Shown: positions 55,905 to 64,000 of the stretch, piece after piece
How the letters are laid out: every line of letters starts with the position of its first letter
Numbering within the stretch: the first letter of the stretch is position 1
Source of the DNA: Eumeta japonica
Lineage: Eukaryota > Arthropoda > Insecta > Lepidoptera > Psychidae
Assembly: GCA_005406025.1 (NCBI GenBank)
Contig: BGZK01000497.1
Coordinates: forward strand, 1 to 64,000
Reading direction: 5' to 3'
Length of the DNA: 64,000 bases
Notes under the pieces: generated by a model
Databases searched by the model: none
Seen by the model: the letters and a program-made list of their open reading frames with translations, nothing else
What the model was told of the DNA's origin: nothing
Translations under genes and position numbers: made by a program

Positions 55905-56295
55905 AAGCAAAAGGTTAAATATTTGACGCTCAGCCTTAGATAAATTATTCAGATACCGAAGCCGGTATCGGACGCTTGTAAATAATATCAAACTTTAAGG
56001 TCGGATGCAGGAAAACTCGCGCGACGCCCGTCCCGAAGGAGGCCGCGATTTTCCGCTGGAAGTGTTTCCCTTCTAGCAGCCGGGCCCCGGCTTTTAACGC
56101 ACATTTGCAGCTAAGAAATTTTGCTTTAAATTCTCATTCCGTTAACAAAATGTAAACACGAGAGAGCGCCGCGCGCGGCCGGATACTTCGCGCGGAATAT
56201 AATTGAAATTCCGTTCGGCTACCTAAGTGTTATGAATGTGTCTCGGGATTTGTTTTGGGCGCTTTCGCTACACTAAGGCGTTTCGAAACCATGCG
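55905..56295. promoter_or_regulatory. GC-rich non-coding island
   Basis: GAAGCCGGTATCGGACGC (55959-55976), CGCGCGACGCCCGTCCCGAA (56018) and CAGCCGGGCCCCGGCTTTTA (56077) are followed by AATGTAAACACGAGAGAGCG (56149, forkhead-type TGTAAACA) and CCGCGCGCGGCCGG. No open frame of note. Confidence 0.35.
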
Positions 56296-56930
56296 AAGAG
56301 CTTTGATGTGTTTATTTATTGCCGATTCGCTATTTATTCTGATTAGTGACATTCCTGTAGATTTACTCTGCTACATTGAAAATAAATTAATATTTTGATA
56401 CACCGTTTGTTAAAAAATGCAGAAAACATGTCTAAAAATTTTACTGCTTATGAGTATCGCTTCTGAGACGGATAAAGATTATCTAGAATAATGAAACTCT
56501 TTATTTTTTTCTTTGTATAGTTTGTAAACGATGAAATTATAGTAAATGCATCCGGCAGTTATCCAGCTTAATATGTTCATTTTCAGATACTTCCTTTTTA
56601 TTGTCAATAGAGCGTTAAAGAAACGATTTTGTTTTATCGTTTTAAATTGTACATCATTTATTTTTAGGAACACCAGATTCAACTTCGACATAGAAATCGT
56701 ACGAAGAACTCAGTTCAACAGAGCAGCATTCGAGAGACTACACAATGTATTTCTAGTTCGGCAGCTCAATCATATACGAATGTTGAACGCGGTCTCTCAC
56801 TGATGCATTCGGAAACAAAGTTGTAATAGATTAGTTCAATGTACCCGTTGAGAGACTATACGTCAGGATTCACATCCATATGACAGGAAAATATACATCC
56901 ATATACTATTAAAAAAAATATACAGTTTTA
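56296..56930. other. AT-rich DNA without recognised gene
   Basis: A frame at 56546-56803 has no domain, with an overlapping frame on the other strand (56479-56691). Nothing supported. Confidence 0.4.
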
Positions 56931-56935
56931 TATAT

Positions 56936-57035
56936 TATTAGGTATTATATAGTAAATATATATTATTATTATATATTATGTAGTAAATTATTATATAATA
57001 TATAGTAATTAAATATTATGTAGTAAATTAGAAAA
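56936..57035. repeat. AT-rich tandem repeat (ATTATGTAGTAAAT)
   Basis: ATATTATGTAGTAAATTA recurs (56972, 57013), with a shorter variant TATTATATAGTAAATATATA at 56944. Low-complexity array. Confidence 0.65.
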
Positions 57036-57039
57036 AATA

Positions 57040-57600
57040 TAAGAAAAAAGTAAACACTAAAGTAAAACAGAAAATACACATGTTAGTTTTCATACATCTT
57101 ACTCCTATAAAAGCGCACTATGGAACCGCTAGTACAATTTTCCATTTATGGCATTTCACTTGTTAATGTACTGGATGCTAAGATAAAAATTAATTTAACA
57201 ACCCTCAAATGCCAGTCTCAATTCCCCAACCACAATTTTTAGAATGACTACTCGTTTGTCATTTTTAGTTGTAAGCAACGTCAAAATGTCATCTGTAGTT
57301 ATAAAAAAATTATGATTAGAAATTTTAATAAGAGATTCAATTATTTTAAATTCACCGATTTATTTAAACGCAAAATTGTCACAATTTCAATATAAACAAA
57401 TGTAGCCCTATTTCGTTATGTATTGGTAAGAGGATGCTTTATTAGTTATCATATAATTTATCAGTTTATTTGCAAAAAAAAAATACGGAACAATGAAATC
57501 CCCAGAAGAACCAGGGTAATGGGCATGGCTTACAGACTCGTCAAATTCAAGTAGCTGTGGGTAGGGCACATTACTTGTAGAACCGGTACCCACTGAGCAA
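57040..57600. other. AT-rich DNA without recognised gene
   Basis: Nothing supported. The right end becomes mixed in composition (57500-57600), perhaps as part of the LINE remnant that follows. Confidence 0.4.
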
Positions 57601-57639
57601 AATAGTGATCATGAACTGGACGTCGTAGCGTAGGACGGA

Positions 57640-57790
57640 CGGGGGCCCTAACATAACCTAATCTAACCTAACCTAACCGAACTGAAGATCTGGTGATGGT
57701 TGCAGGCCACCATAGGTGACAGGTGATGGTGTATCTTAGAAATATAGGACGAGGCTTATGTCCAGTACAGCAATTGACGTTCAATGGCTT
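57640..57790 (+). pseudogene. RTE-type LINE extreme C-terminus with a CCTAA-repeat insertion
   Basis: After a pentamer tract (CCTAACATAACCTAATCTAACCTAACCTAACC, 57648-57679) the sequence GATCTGGTGATGGTTGCAGG (57688) and AGGACGAGGCTTATGTCCAG (57746) matches the final segment of lepidopteran RTE-like ORFs (DLVKVAG..., then LGEAYVQQWT). Frame breaks and a stop (TGA near 57718) make it dead. Confidence 0.6.
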
Positions 57791-58455
57791 AAACGGACGC
57801 ACAAACCTAATGTGGTGAAAGTTTAATGTTTTTTATTCTGATTGGTCTGTTCTTTCGCTGTGTAATTCACGGACAAAGGAACAGAACAGATGTTCCTCTC
57901 GGTGATTATTATTGTTTTAGACTTGAATTTGGACATAGTTTTATTAAAATTCATTTGCCTGTATCTGTTCGTGGTAAATATTTGAGATTTTATTTGTGGA
58001 AGGCGTATATTCCGAAATATTAAGTTAAAAAAAATCACTACGAAACCATTCGATTACTTATAGTTGATCGTACTTGGTTTGCGAACGCGTTAATAGCAGA
58101 AATAAAACTAATTCCAGCACTCAAACTTCGACATATATCTACCTATATGTACGTATAACGTTTGATTAGTCACCTCGAACATTTTTCATTGTCTGCAAGA
58201 CGTAAACATTTAACATACGGTATTTTTTGGAATTTTGTTTTACTATTAATTTATTTAGGTTGCAAGCGCACTGCGGAATAATATCAATCTCTACTTTATT
58301 GTTTTATGAAACCTTTAGGGTATAATTTGATTTAAAAATTCCAATACAGTTATAGTTCTTTTTTTAGTTTTGTTATATTGTCCTTAAAACTGAAAACTGA
58401 AGCAATGTCATTCTCTCTTTGCACCGAACAATAGGAGAGCCGATAAGACTTAAAA
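57791..58455. other. AT-rich DNA without recognised gene
   Basis: Overlapping frames on both strands (57826-58023 plus; 57823-58038 minus) carry no domain. Nothing else supported. Confidence 0.4.
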
Positions 58456-58460
58456 AAAAA

Positions 58461-58508
58461 AAGCGAAGTTGCAGACTTATATAGCTTTATAAGTCTGCAA
58501 CTTCACTT
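58461..58508. repeat. Strong hairpin (17-bp perfect plus 3 further pairs, 6-base loop)
   Basis: GAAGTTGCAGACTTATA (58465-58481), loop TAGCTT, exact complement 58488-58504. One mismatch follows and then three more pairs. A-tracts flank both sides (58452-58460 and 58512-58519). The arms are not simple sequence. Confidence 0.75.
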
Positions 58509-58966
58509 CTTAAAAAAAATAAAAAAATGTTTTAATCTTATATTCATAAGACTCCTAAATCAATAAATCCCAGTTAATTAAATGCTACATGTACAGAATT
58601 TTTGGTGCATGAGAATGTATCACAATTGATCAGTTTTCTTTTAGTATATTCTATTTTATGATTTCAAAAAATAAAAGAATGGATATGGTCTATACCGGCA
58701 TATGCTCAAAGGTAAAACTGCGGTGGAAACAGTTTCGCGAGGATCATAAACGTTAATTGGTTTTTGCAATATAAAGTAAGAGGTTTTTCATATTCCAATC
58801 CCGCAATTTCGGAATCATTTAGGTAAATTAAACTGGTTTTATTTTCAGCACTGTCGCTGCCAGACTGTTATTTTATTATTTTAGTGTGATTATATCTTCA
58901 ACTATTTTATTATAAAAATTCATTATTATTTATTTTTAATTTCTTTTTTTGGTATAGCATTTACAA

Positions 58967-59200
58967 GGGGCAAACGGATATGCGAGCCATCAGAGTGTAG
59001 ATAGACTCCGTCGCTCATGGACAATAGCAACTTCAAAGAAGTCAACCCAGTGCGTTGCCGGTCTCTTGGGAAGAATAGGATATCTGATGGAGGAGGGAAT
59101 GGATTAATAAAGGGAGGAGTGGGCTATCGGAACTCTCACTTACTGAACGAAATGCAACAGCGGAAACAACAACTCCCGCTGTTGCATTTCGACATGAAGT
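58967..59200 (-). repeat. Dispersed SINE-like repeat, copy D, with an internal 16-bp hairpin
   Basis: Reverse orientation of the family at 13130-13450. GGGGCAAACGGATATGCGAG (58968) is the complement of the TATGCTCGTTTGCC tail, and CAACCCAGTGCGTTGCCGGT and TGAACGAAATGCAACAGCGG complete the match. CGAAATGCAACAGCGG (59148) and CCGCTGTTGCATTTCG (59175) form a perfect inverted repeat not as complete in the other copies. Frames on both strands are incidental. Confidence 0.7.
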
Positions 59201-59930
59201 AATAACTTTATGTCTGTATGGAATCATTTCCTTTTTAGAGATCGTTGAATTTGTCTTTGTTATTTGTCCAATTAATTATATTTGTTATAAATCTACACCA
59301 TTAGCTTTTGTGGAGTTTTTTGATGACGAGAAACAATTTTATTGTAGCATCCCGTTTATATATTAGGAATTGGAGAGTTAAATTTCCAAGAGACGATCTT
59401 GGCCGCAGGATTAAGTTATTGTCATGAAGTTATTGCAATATCATATAAATACATATCCAAAGAAATAAATGTAATATCAATACATTCATAATTAATTTTA
59501 AATATTGTCATAAACAATAGGCTATAAAATAAAAAAATACGTAGAAAAAAGATAAATAAACAATGTTATTTTGTTTGCAGTTTTGCGTAATCGTGTTCTT
59601 AAATTGTATATGCAGCTTTATAATTCAAATTTAGATTTGGATTAAAAACACATAAAGCTAAATAAAAGTCAGTAGAAAAAATTGTAAATTATTTAGACAT
59701 TTTAAGAAGAGACAGAAAAAAAGCTTCAGTGATGTAGTAAGCTCTTAGATAATAGGCTTAGCGGATTCTTTTCACAGAGCTATAACTCTTTGAAAGGCGA
59801 AAAATTTAAGAAAAGTCAGTTTTGCATTTACTTAATCGCTTAGCGGGGCTAACTCGAATTAAGTTCACCGATTTGAGTTTAACGTAGTTTAATATTCGTC
59901 GAAGACGAGTATTTAAGGTGACTAATTCAA
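59201..59930. other. AT-rich DNA without recognised gene
   Basis: Nothing supported. Confidence 0.4.
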
Positions 59931-59934
59931 CATA

Positions 59935-60165
59935 TTTGTCATGATTCTGAGTTGTCGCGTCGGGTTTTTGGCATTCTACACGGCGTACGCTCTCGTTAAA
60001 TCTTTCAATTCAGAACGACGAATTTAGATTTTAGATCTGAGCTGGCCCAGCTCGAGTTGGGAGCTGTCGACGACCGTTGTCACCAATGCGATGACAGCGC
60101 TTAAGAGCGATGGTTCAACTTAAGCTACGAGGCAAGGAGCAAATGACTTAACGTGACTTAAGTTT
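59935..60165. promoter_or_regulatory. Mixed-composition non-coding island
   Basis: CATGATTCTGAGTTGTCGCG (59940) through AGCTGGCCCAGCTCGAGTTG (60040, with nested palindromes) to CAATGCGATGACAGCGCTTA. No reading frame or repeat identity recognised. Confidence 0.25.
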
Positions 60166-60509
60166 AAAATTTATTGTTTGATCCGTTTGAACTAATTTCT
60201 TAAAGATTGCATAACAATAGACCGACCGTTACGGTTTTCTCTGCTGTTTCCTATTCATTTATTGTCAAGGAAATTATCTTGAATCAAACAATAATTTTTT
60301 TTTAAGTTTTTCAAGTTTTCGAATTATCATATAATATCATTTATCCACAAGAACTGGATATTTAAGAAGGAAAAGACATCTTCTTTTAGCCTTATAAGTG
60401 ATTTTTAATCTCGTGATGCATCCCTAAGCTCAACAGCAAACTTAAAAATGAACGGAACATAAATACAAATAAAGAAGTATGACAAAACTATTTCGTTACA
60501 AGGGTCAAT

Positions 60510-60790
60510 TCACACACTTGATGCATTGCATTAGGGCCGGACACAAAAACAGTTTGATCCGGGTTAACCGACATCGTTGAAAGTTTTGTTGACAAGGGTC
60601 CGTTCCGTTGATCTGAAGTGCTTTTAATTCGTGACGAAGTGCTTATTCATTGTTTCATTGGCTAAATTATCGAGTGACCCCCATTCGGTACGCCGCAAAC
60701 TGGGCTCACTTCATGGCGATAGTTTGCATACGTCATACCGTAGCTGTCTTGGTTACTTCGCAATAACGCAAAACGCGTATTATTAATGAT
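60510..60790. promoter_or_regulatory. Mixed-composition non-coding island
   Basis: CTTGATGCATTGCATTAGGG (60518), GATCCGGGTTAACCGACATC (60556), CCCCATTCGGTACGCCGCAA (60679) and ATAACGCAAAACGCGTATTA (60763) form a block less AT-rich than its surroundings with several palindromic words. No coding frame. Confidence 0.25.
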
Positions 60791-61475
60791 GAAAGCTAGG
60801 ATTTTGTTTGAATAATCACAATAGATCCTTTTTTCAGTAGCTTGGACTTGTGAATAATTAGCTTTCAGTCCGCGACTTTACCCGCATGGATTTCCATCTT
60901 TCACTTAGAGTTTTTATCGCAACTCAACGTCCTTCCTCACCCACCGGTCCATTCCCTTTTCATCACTTCCTCGCTCTTTGTATAGTTATCACGCGCGTCA
61001 TGATTAAAAAATCGAGTGTAGGTCTATGATTTTTTTCTCTTTTGAACATTATTTCTTCGACACTTTCTATTTCGTTCTACTTCACTTTCACATTCTATAT
61101 CTTCACCTCCTCCTTCTTTTTAACTTCTCATCACCCAATTTAACGTCGCTGCTTCTCTAAACAAATTAAACATTAAGCATGGTCAATAAAAAAAAAATGA
61201 CGTTTTCATGTTCTAGTTATAAGGAATCATATAGACAAACACATAAATAAATTAACAGTAATGTATATTTCATGTGACAATGAATTAAAAATTACAATTG
61301 GTTAAGTCATTGTCGAGTTATAACTAGGTATAGAATCAGACAGAAAAATAATTAACATCAGCTTATATGTTATAAAATGCTGGAATTACAAAGTTTAACT
61401 TATTGAAATGAAAAATACAGAAACGAATAGAGAGACAAACATACAAAAAATATCCTATGTTCCCTCATGTCAGAC
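60791..61475. other. DNA without recognised gene
   Basis: Pyrimidine-rich patch at 60900-61130 (TTCACCTCCTCCTTCTTTTT), otherwise AT-rich. Nothing supported. Confidence 0.4.
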
Positions 61476-61477
61476 TA

Positions 61478-61572
61478 TCTCCGTATCAAATTTCAACGAA
61501 ATCAGTACAGCAGTTTAGGCATGAGAATGTAACAAACAGACACAGATTTGCATTTATAACATTTGTATTCCT
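61478..61572 (+). repeat. LINE-tail-like dispersed repeat fragment
   Basis: TATCTCCGTATCAAATTTCA (61479), then ACGAAATCAGTACAGCAGTT and CAAACAGACACAGATTTGCA, follows the widespread insect pattern 'CCGTATCAAATTTCATCGAAATCGGTCCAGCGGTT...ACAGACAGA...TTTCGCATTTATAATATT'. About 95 bases survive. Confidence 0.6.
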
Positions 61573-61749
61573 ATCAATAATTCACATTAAAATTAATAAT
61601 AGTTCAGTATATTCAAAAAGTAAATAATAAATAAACCGTACATTTTATTTTTTGACACATTGTTGCTCATTACTTGGTTCTGGAAACATCAAGGTGTTTT
61701 TATGTATATGTAGCAATATTTAATTTAACTTGCACAATTGATAATAGCA

Positions 61750-62345
61750 ACAGAAGTAAGTTCCACCACGTATGAACGTCCTCAGAGCGATATTGTTCAT
61801 TCAATCCGACGCTATATCCGACGACCCAAAAGCCCATGAAATGCACGTCTTGTCACGCATTCAATACGATCGACATAACACACGGTCGAGTGTGAGCTTA
61901 TACATATTGCCGTCCTGCATGCATTTACAGTAATCGCTACAGGCATTTTAGGTTAAATAAGATGACCGCTAGGGGTGCTTTAAACCCTTACAAATGAAAG
62001 CGAACCCAAACGTAAACGACATTGTTATGTACATCATGTCAGGTTTAAATCACACCACTTTCGAGGTTTGCCTTCGCACTATCTTTTTATTTCTTATTCA
62101 ATGTTGTGGCTCGTAAGTCCTCCACGCTGATCTAATGTGATATGGAGGTTCGTGACCGACGGCTTAATGCGCTCCAACAAGTTTCATTTGACTTAAAAAC
62201 TCATTAGTTGTTAATATGTTAACAGTCGTGGTTCCGACCTAACTGGGCAACTATTGTGGTTCCAAAGCGACGCTCTTAACCAGCGTTCCAACCGTATAAT
62301 AATGTTTAAAATCCAGTCTTTGCTTCAGTACCTGCCCGCGGCTTT
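61750..62345. promoter_or_regulatory. Long mixed-composition non-coding island
   Basis: About 600 bases of balanced sequence, for example GACGCTATATCCGACGACCC (61809), CACACGGTCGAGTGTGAGCT (61880, partly palindromic), GGTTCGTGACCGACGGCTTA (62147) and CCAAAGCGACGCTCTTAACC (62262). No frame above 60 codons is present. It is the longest such block in the window without any frame at all, which favours a non-coding element. Confidence 0.3.
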
Positions 62346-62369
62346 TCTCCATATAGAACTATTAATTTT

Positions 62370-62595
62370 TTAGATCGATCGATCTTGCTGTCAATTTCAG
62401 ATTCAGTCCTCATCTTAATTTCGATCCCGGTACATTCCCTGATTCCAATACGCTCTTGATTATGAGTCCCGTCCCACACTCGATTTATACTTCAGTTTCG
62501 TTTTCATTGTGGCCATGGGGGTCCGCTTTCGGTTTTGTTCTTGGTCTGGATTTCGACTCTGTTTCCGATTCTAATTTAGTTATTGATTTCTATTA
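62370..62595 (-). repeat. Degenerate hexamer repeat, locus 6 (pyrimidine strand)
   Basis: CGATCCCGGTACATTCCCTG (62422), ATTCCAATACGCTCTTGATT, GAGTCCCGTCCCACACTCG and CTTTCGGTTTTGTTCTTGG show the complement of the GGAACN drift. This is one of the two longest loci of the family here. Confidence 0.6.
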
Positions 62596-62639
62596 GAGAG
62601 ACGTCGGAGGAACATCCTGCTATAACACAAATAAATATA

Positions 62640-62945
62640 GACTATGTTACTCTGCGATAGTTAGCTTTTTATAAAAAAAAAATCGACTTCAAATTGTCAT
62701 TCTTCTGGTGTATATATAAACATTCACACACGTTTCTTGTATGGCGACCCCCTTCAATTTTTAACTTTATTTTATTTTTGGTATTTTTTTTATTATAACA
62801 GCCACAGTAATAGGTAAATGGTGAAAACTTCAAGTGTCTAGCTATTTCGGTTTAAGAGATAGAGCCCTGTAACATACGAATGGACGGACAGCGGAATCTC
62901 AGTAATAGGACTAATAGGGTCCCTTTGACACCTTTGCAAAGAACA
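62640..62945 (-). repeat. Dispersed 'GGGTTCCGTA'-family copy, diverged
   Basis: TAAAAAAAAAATCGACTTCA (62673), TTTCGGTTTAAGAGATAGAG (62845) and CCCTGTAACATACGAATGGA lead to CGGACAGCGGAATCTCAGTA and ATAGGGTCCCTTTGACACC. This is the end portion of a family typified by 'GACGGACAGCGGAGTCTTAGTAATAGGGTCCCGT'. A 69-codon frame at 62880 is incidental. Confidence 0.55.
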
Positions 62946-63141
62946 TGCAAAGTAAGTAACTATGGATATGACATTATTTATGTCATGGTGATATTAACAA
63001 TGATTTTATTGTATATATTGGGGGATAATTATTCAGCCAATGTTCTGGTTGGGTATAATTTCCGTACCATATACGATGAAATAAAATAATGGACTGTATG
63101 TTCAATTCTCAATCTCGTTTAAAATAAAAAGATTCACTCAC

Positions 63142-63430
63142 CAATTTTCTTCACCGCCACTCCTGGAGCATGCTCCGAAGTCGTTTTCTCACTCCAGACA
63201 GGGACGACTCGTCGTGGTCTTGTAGTGGCTTGGTTATAATCACAAACGGTGTGACTATGATGGGAAAACACGGTTTTCCTCGAAGAACGGTTGAAGAAAA
63301 ACGCACGGCGCTCCTAAAATGATGTCGGATCACAAGATGACGAGTGCTCGTAGGTTGAATGTTTTGTATTTTCGAGAGCGTCCGTTCCACGCTCGCTCCG
63401 GTGCGCGAGTGGCGGTAGATGTGTAATTAG
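63142..63430 (-). other. Possible 5' non-coding exon with canonical donor
   Basis: On the minus strand a balanced block (start of the GC-rich part near 63430; GGAGCGAGCGTGGAACGGAC near 63388) runs to GAAGAAAATTG at 63142. It is followed by GTGAGTGAAT, a perfect splice donor. No ATG-led frame of length crosses it: the longest frame (63151-63390) would need GTG as start. This fits a 5' untranslated exon whose gene extends leftward, but no acceptor-bounded second exon was recognised within the window. A regulatory island with a chance donor is equally possible. Confidence 0.25.
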
Positions 63431-63698
63431 TGAAGGGTATCAATTCATCCCAATAATTAATTTAAGATCGAACATATATAGTTTTAAAAATAAGTTTTTT
63501 ATGAAGATTAACGCATAACAATTGCTATTTAGTGAAAATTGTATATTGACAATGTTTTCGCGAATCTTATTAGGTAACGCTTGTTTTATATTTATCTAGC
63601 ATGTTTCTTCCCAAAGTTAGTGGACCTCCAGGCGGCTGACGCCGCTCTTAGCATATGAAGTCACGGTATAAAGTGTTGAAAGACGACGAAAATCTTAC

Positions 63699-64000
63699 CG
63701 TTGCCTCTTTTGAAAGTATTATATTATGAGAGGAGATTGTGAGGACTTTGTGAGGAGAGGAAACAATGCTCGTAGAGATATGCTACGATTCGTATTTGCA
63801 GGTCGCTGGTGGACATGGGTCGAATCAAGAGTGACAGCCGATTGTATAATAAGATTCGGTTCTTCATCACAATGAATAGTTTCAAATGCTGAGAAGACAC
63901 GAGAGCAGAGCGGCACTGGAACGGTGCTGGCCTAGTTTCTGTGAGTTAATGGCGGCCGACATCTTCTGCTAACCCCTAAAGCCTTTGAGGAGTCCACTAT
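63699..64000 (-). other. Possible second 5' non-coding exon or promoter at the window edge
   Basis: On the minus strand a balanced block from the window edge ends in GAGGCAACG at 63699, followed by GTAAGATTTTCG, a good donor. With the block at 63142-63430 it would suggest alternative first exons or a promoter region of a minus-strand transcript. A 65-codon frame (63719-63916) starts at GTG and has no domain. The block may continue beyond the window. Confidence 0.22.

Noticed and set aside
57648..57679. True telomere end
   Set aside because: Only a few CCTAA units, imperfect, embedded in a LINE remnant with ordinary sequence on both sides.

Overview
The window reads as AT-rich nuclear DNA of an insect, most probably a moth or butterfly. 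This is inferred from the mix of dispersed sequences (a mellifera/irritans-like mariner, CR1- and RTE-type LINE scraps, and short repeats I associate with lepidopteran genomes) and not from a diagnostic gene. No intact protein-coding gene of recognisable family is present. No tRNA, rRNA, CRISPR array or prokaryotic operon structure was seen. The reading frames longer than 60 codons are almost all chance frames, antisense of repeats, or frames running through GC-rich islands.

Layout. From 0 to 9 kb there are GC-rich non-coding islands (about 0.2-0.5, 4.4-4.6, 5.2-5.6, 6.8-7.1 kb), a decayed mariner (720-1693), a SINE-like repeat, a nest of degenerate hexamer repeats (7.4-8.0 kb), a MITE-like element (8512-8745) and a 38-codon frame that looks like a secreted peptide (8975-9091). 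From 9 to 23 kb the sequence is mostly plain AT-rich DNA, broken by a 53-bp minisatellite (10.7-11.0 kb), one arm of a 222-bp inverted repeat pair (12.3 kb), a second dead mariner (17.5-18.5 kb) and a 17-base exact match to the Tn5/Nextera mosaic end (20248-20264), a probable assembly artefact. From 23 to 34 kb there are two further islands, a CR1-like LINE tail (26.3-26.8 kb), a compound microsatellite (28.5 kb), a LINE reverse-transcriptase scrap (31.2 kb) and an unrecognised element (32.0-33.3 kb) that holds a small broken gene with a canonical intron. From 35 to 57 kb islands recur every few kilobases (35.6, 38.0, 39.0, 39.9, 44.4, 47.5, 48.6, 53.1, 56.1 kb), with the second arm of the inverted pair (47.9-48.1 kb), a pre-miRNA-sized hairpin (49078-49145) and a 118-bp minisatellite (54.8-55.1 kb). 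From 57 to 64 kb there are RTE-type scraps, a strong hairpin at 58.47 kb, further islands and, at the right edge, two minus-strand stretches with good splice donors that may be 5' non-coding exons.

Interpretation. GC-rich, palindrome- and homeodomain-site-containing islands scattered through repeat-littered AT-rich DNA without exons are what one expects in a regulatory gene desert or a very long intron next to a developmental gene. The target gene cannot be named from this sequence. The islands' regulatory role is inference and needs cross-species conservation or chromatin data. Repeat-family names are from memory of sequence patterns and were not checked against a library.
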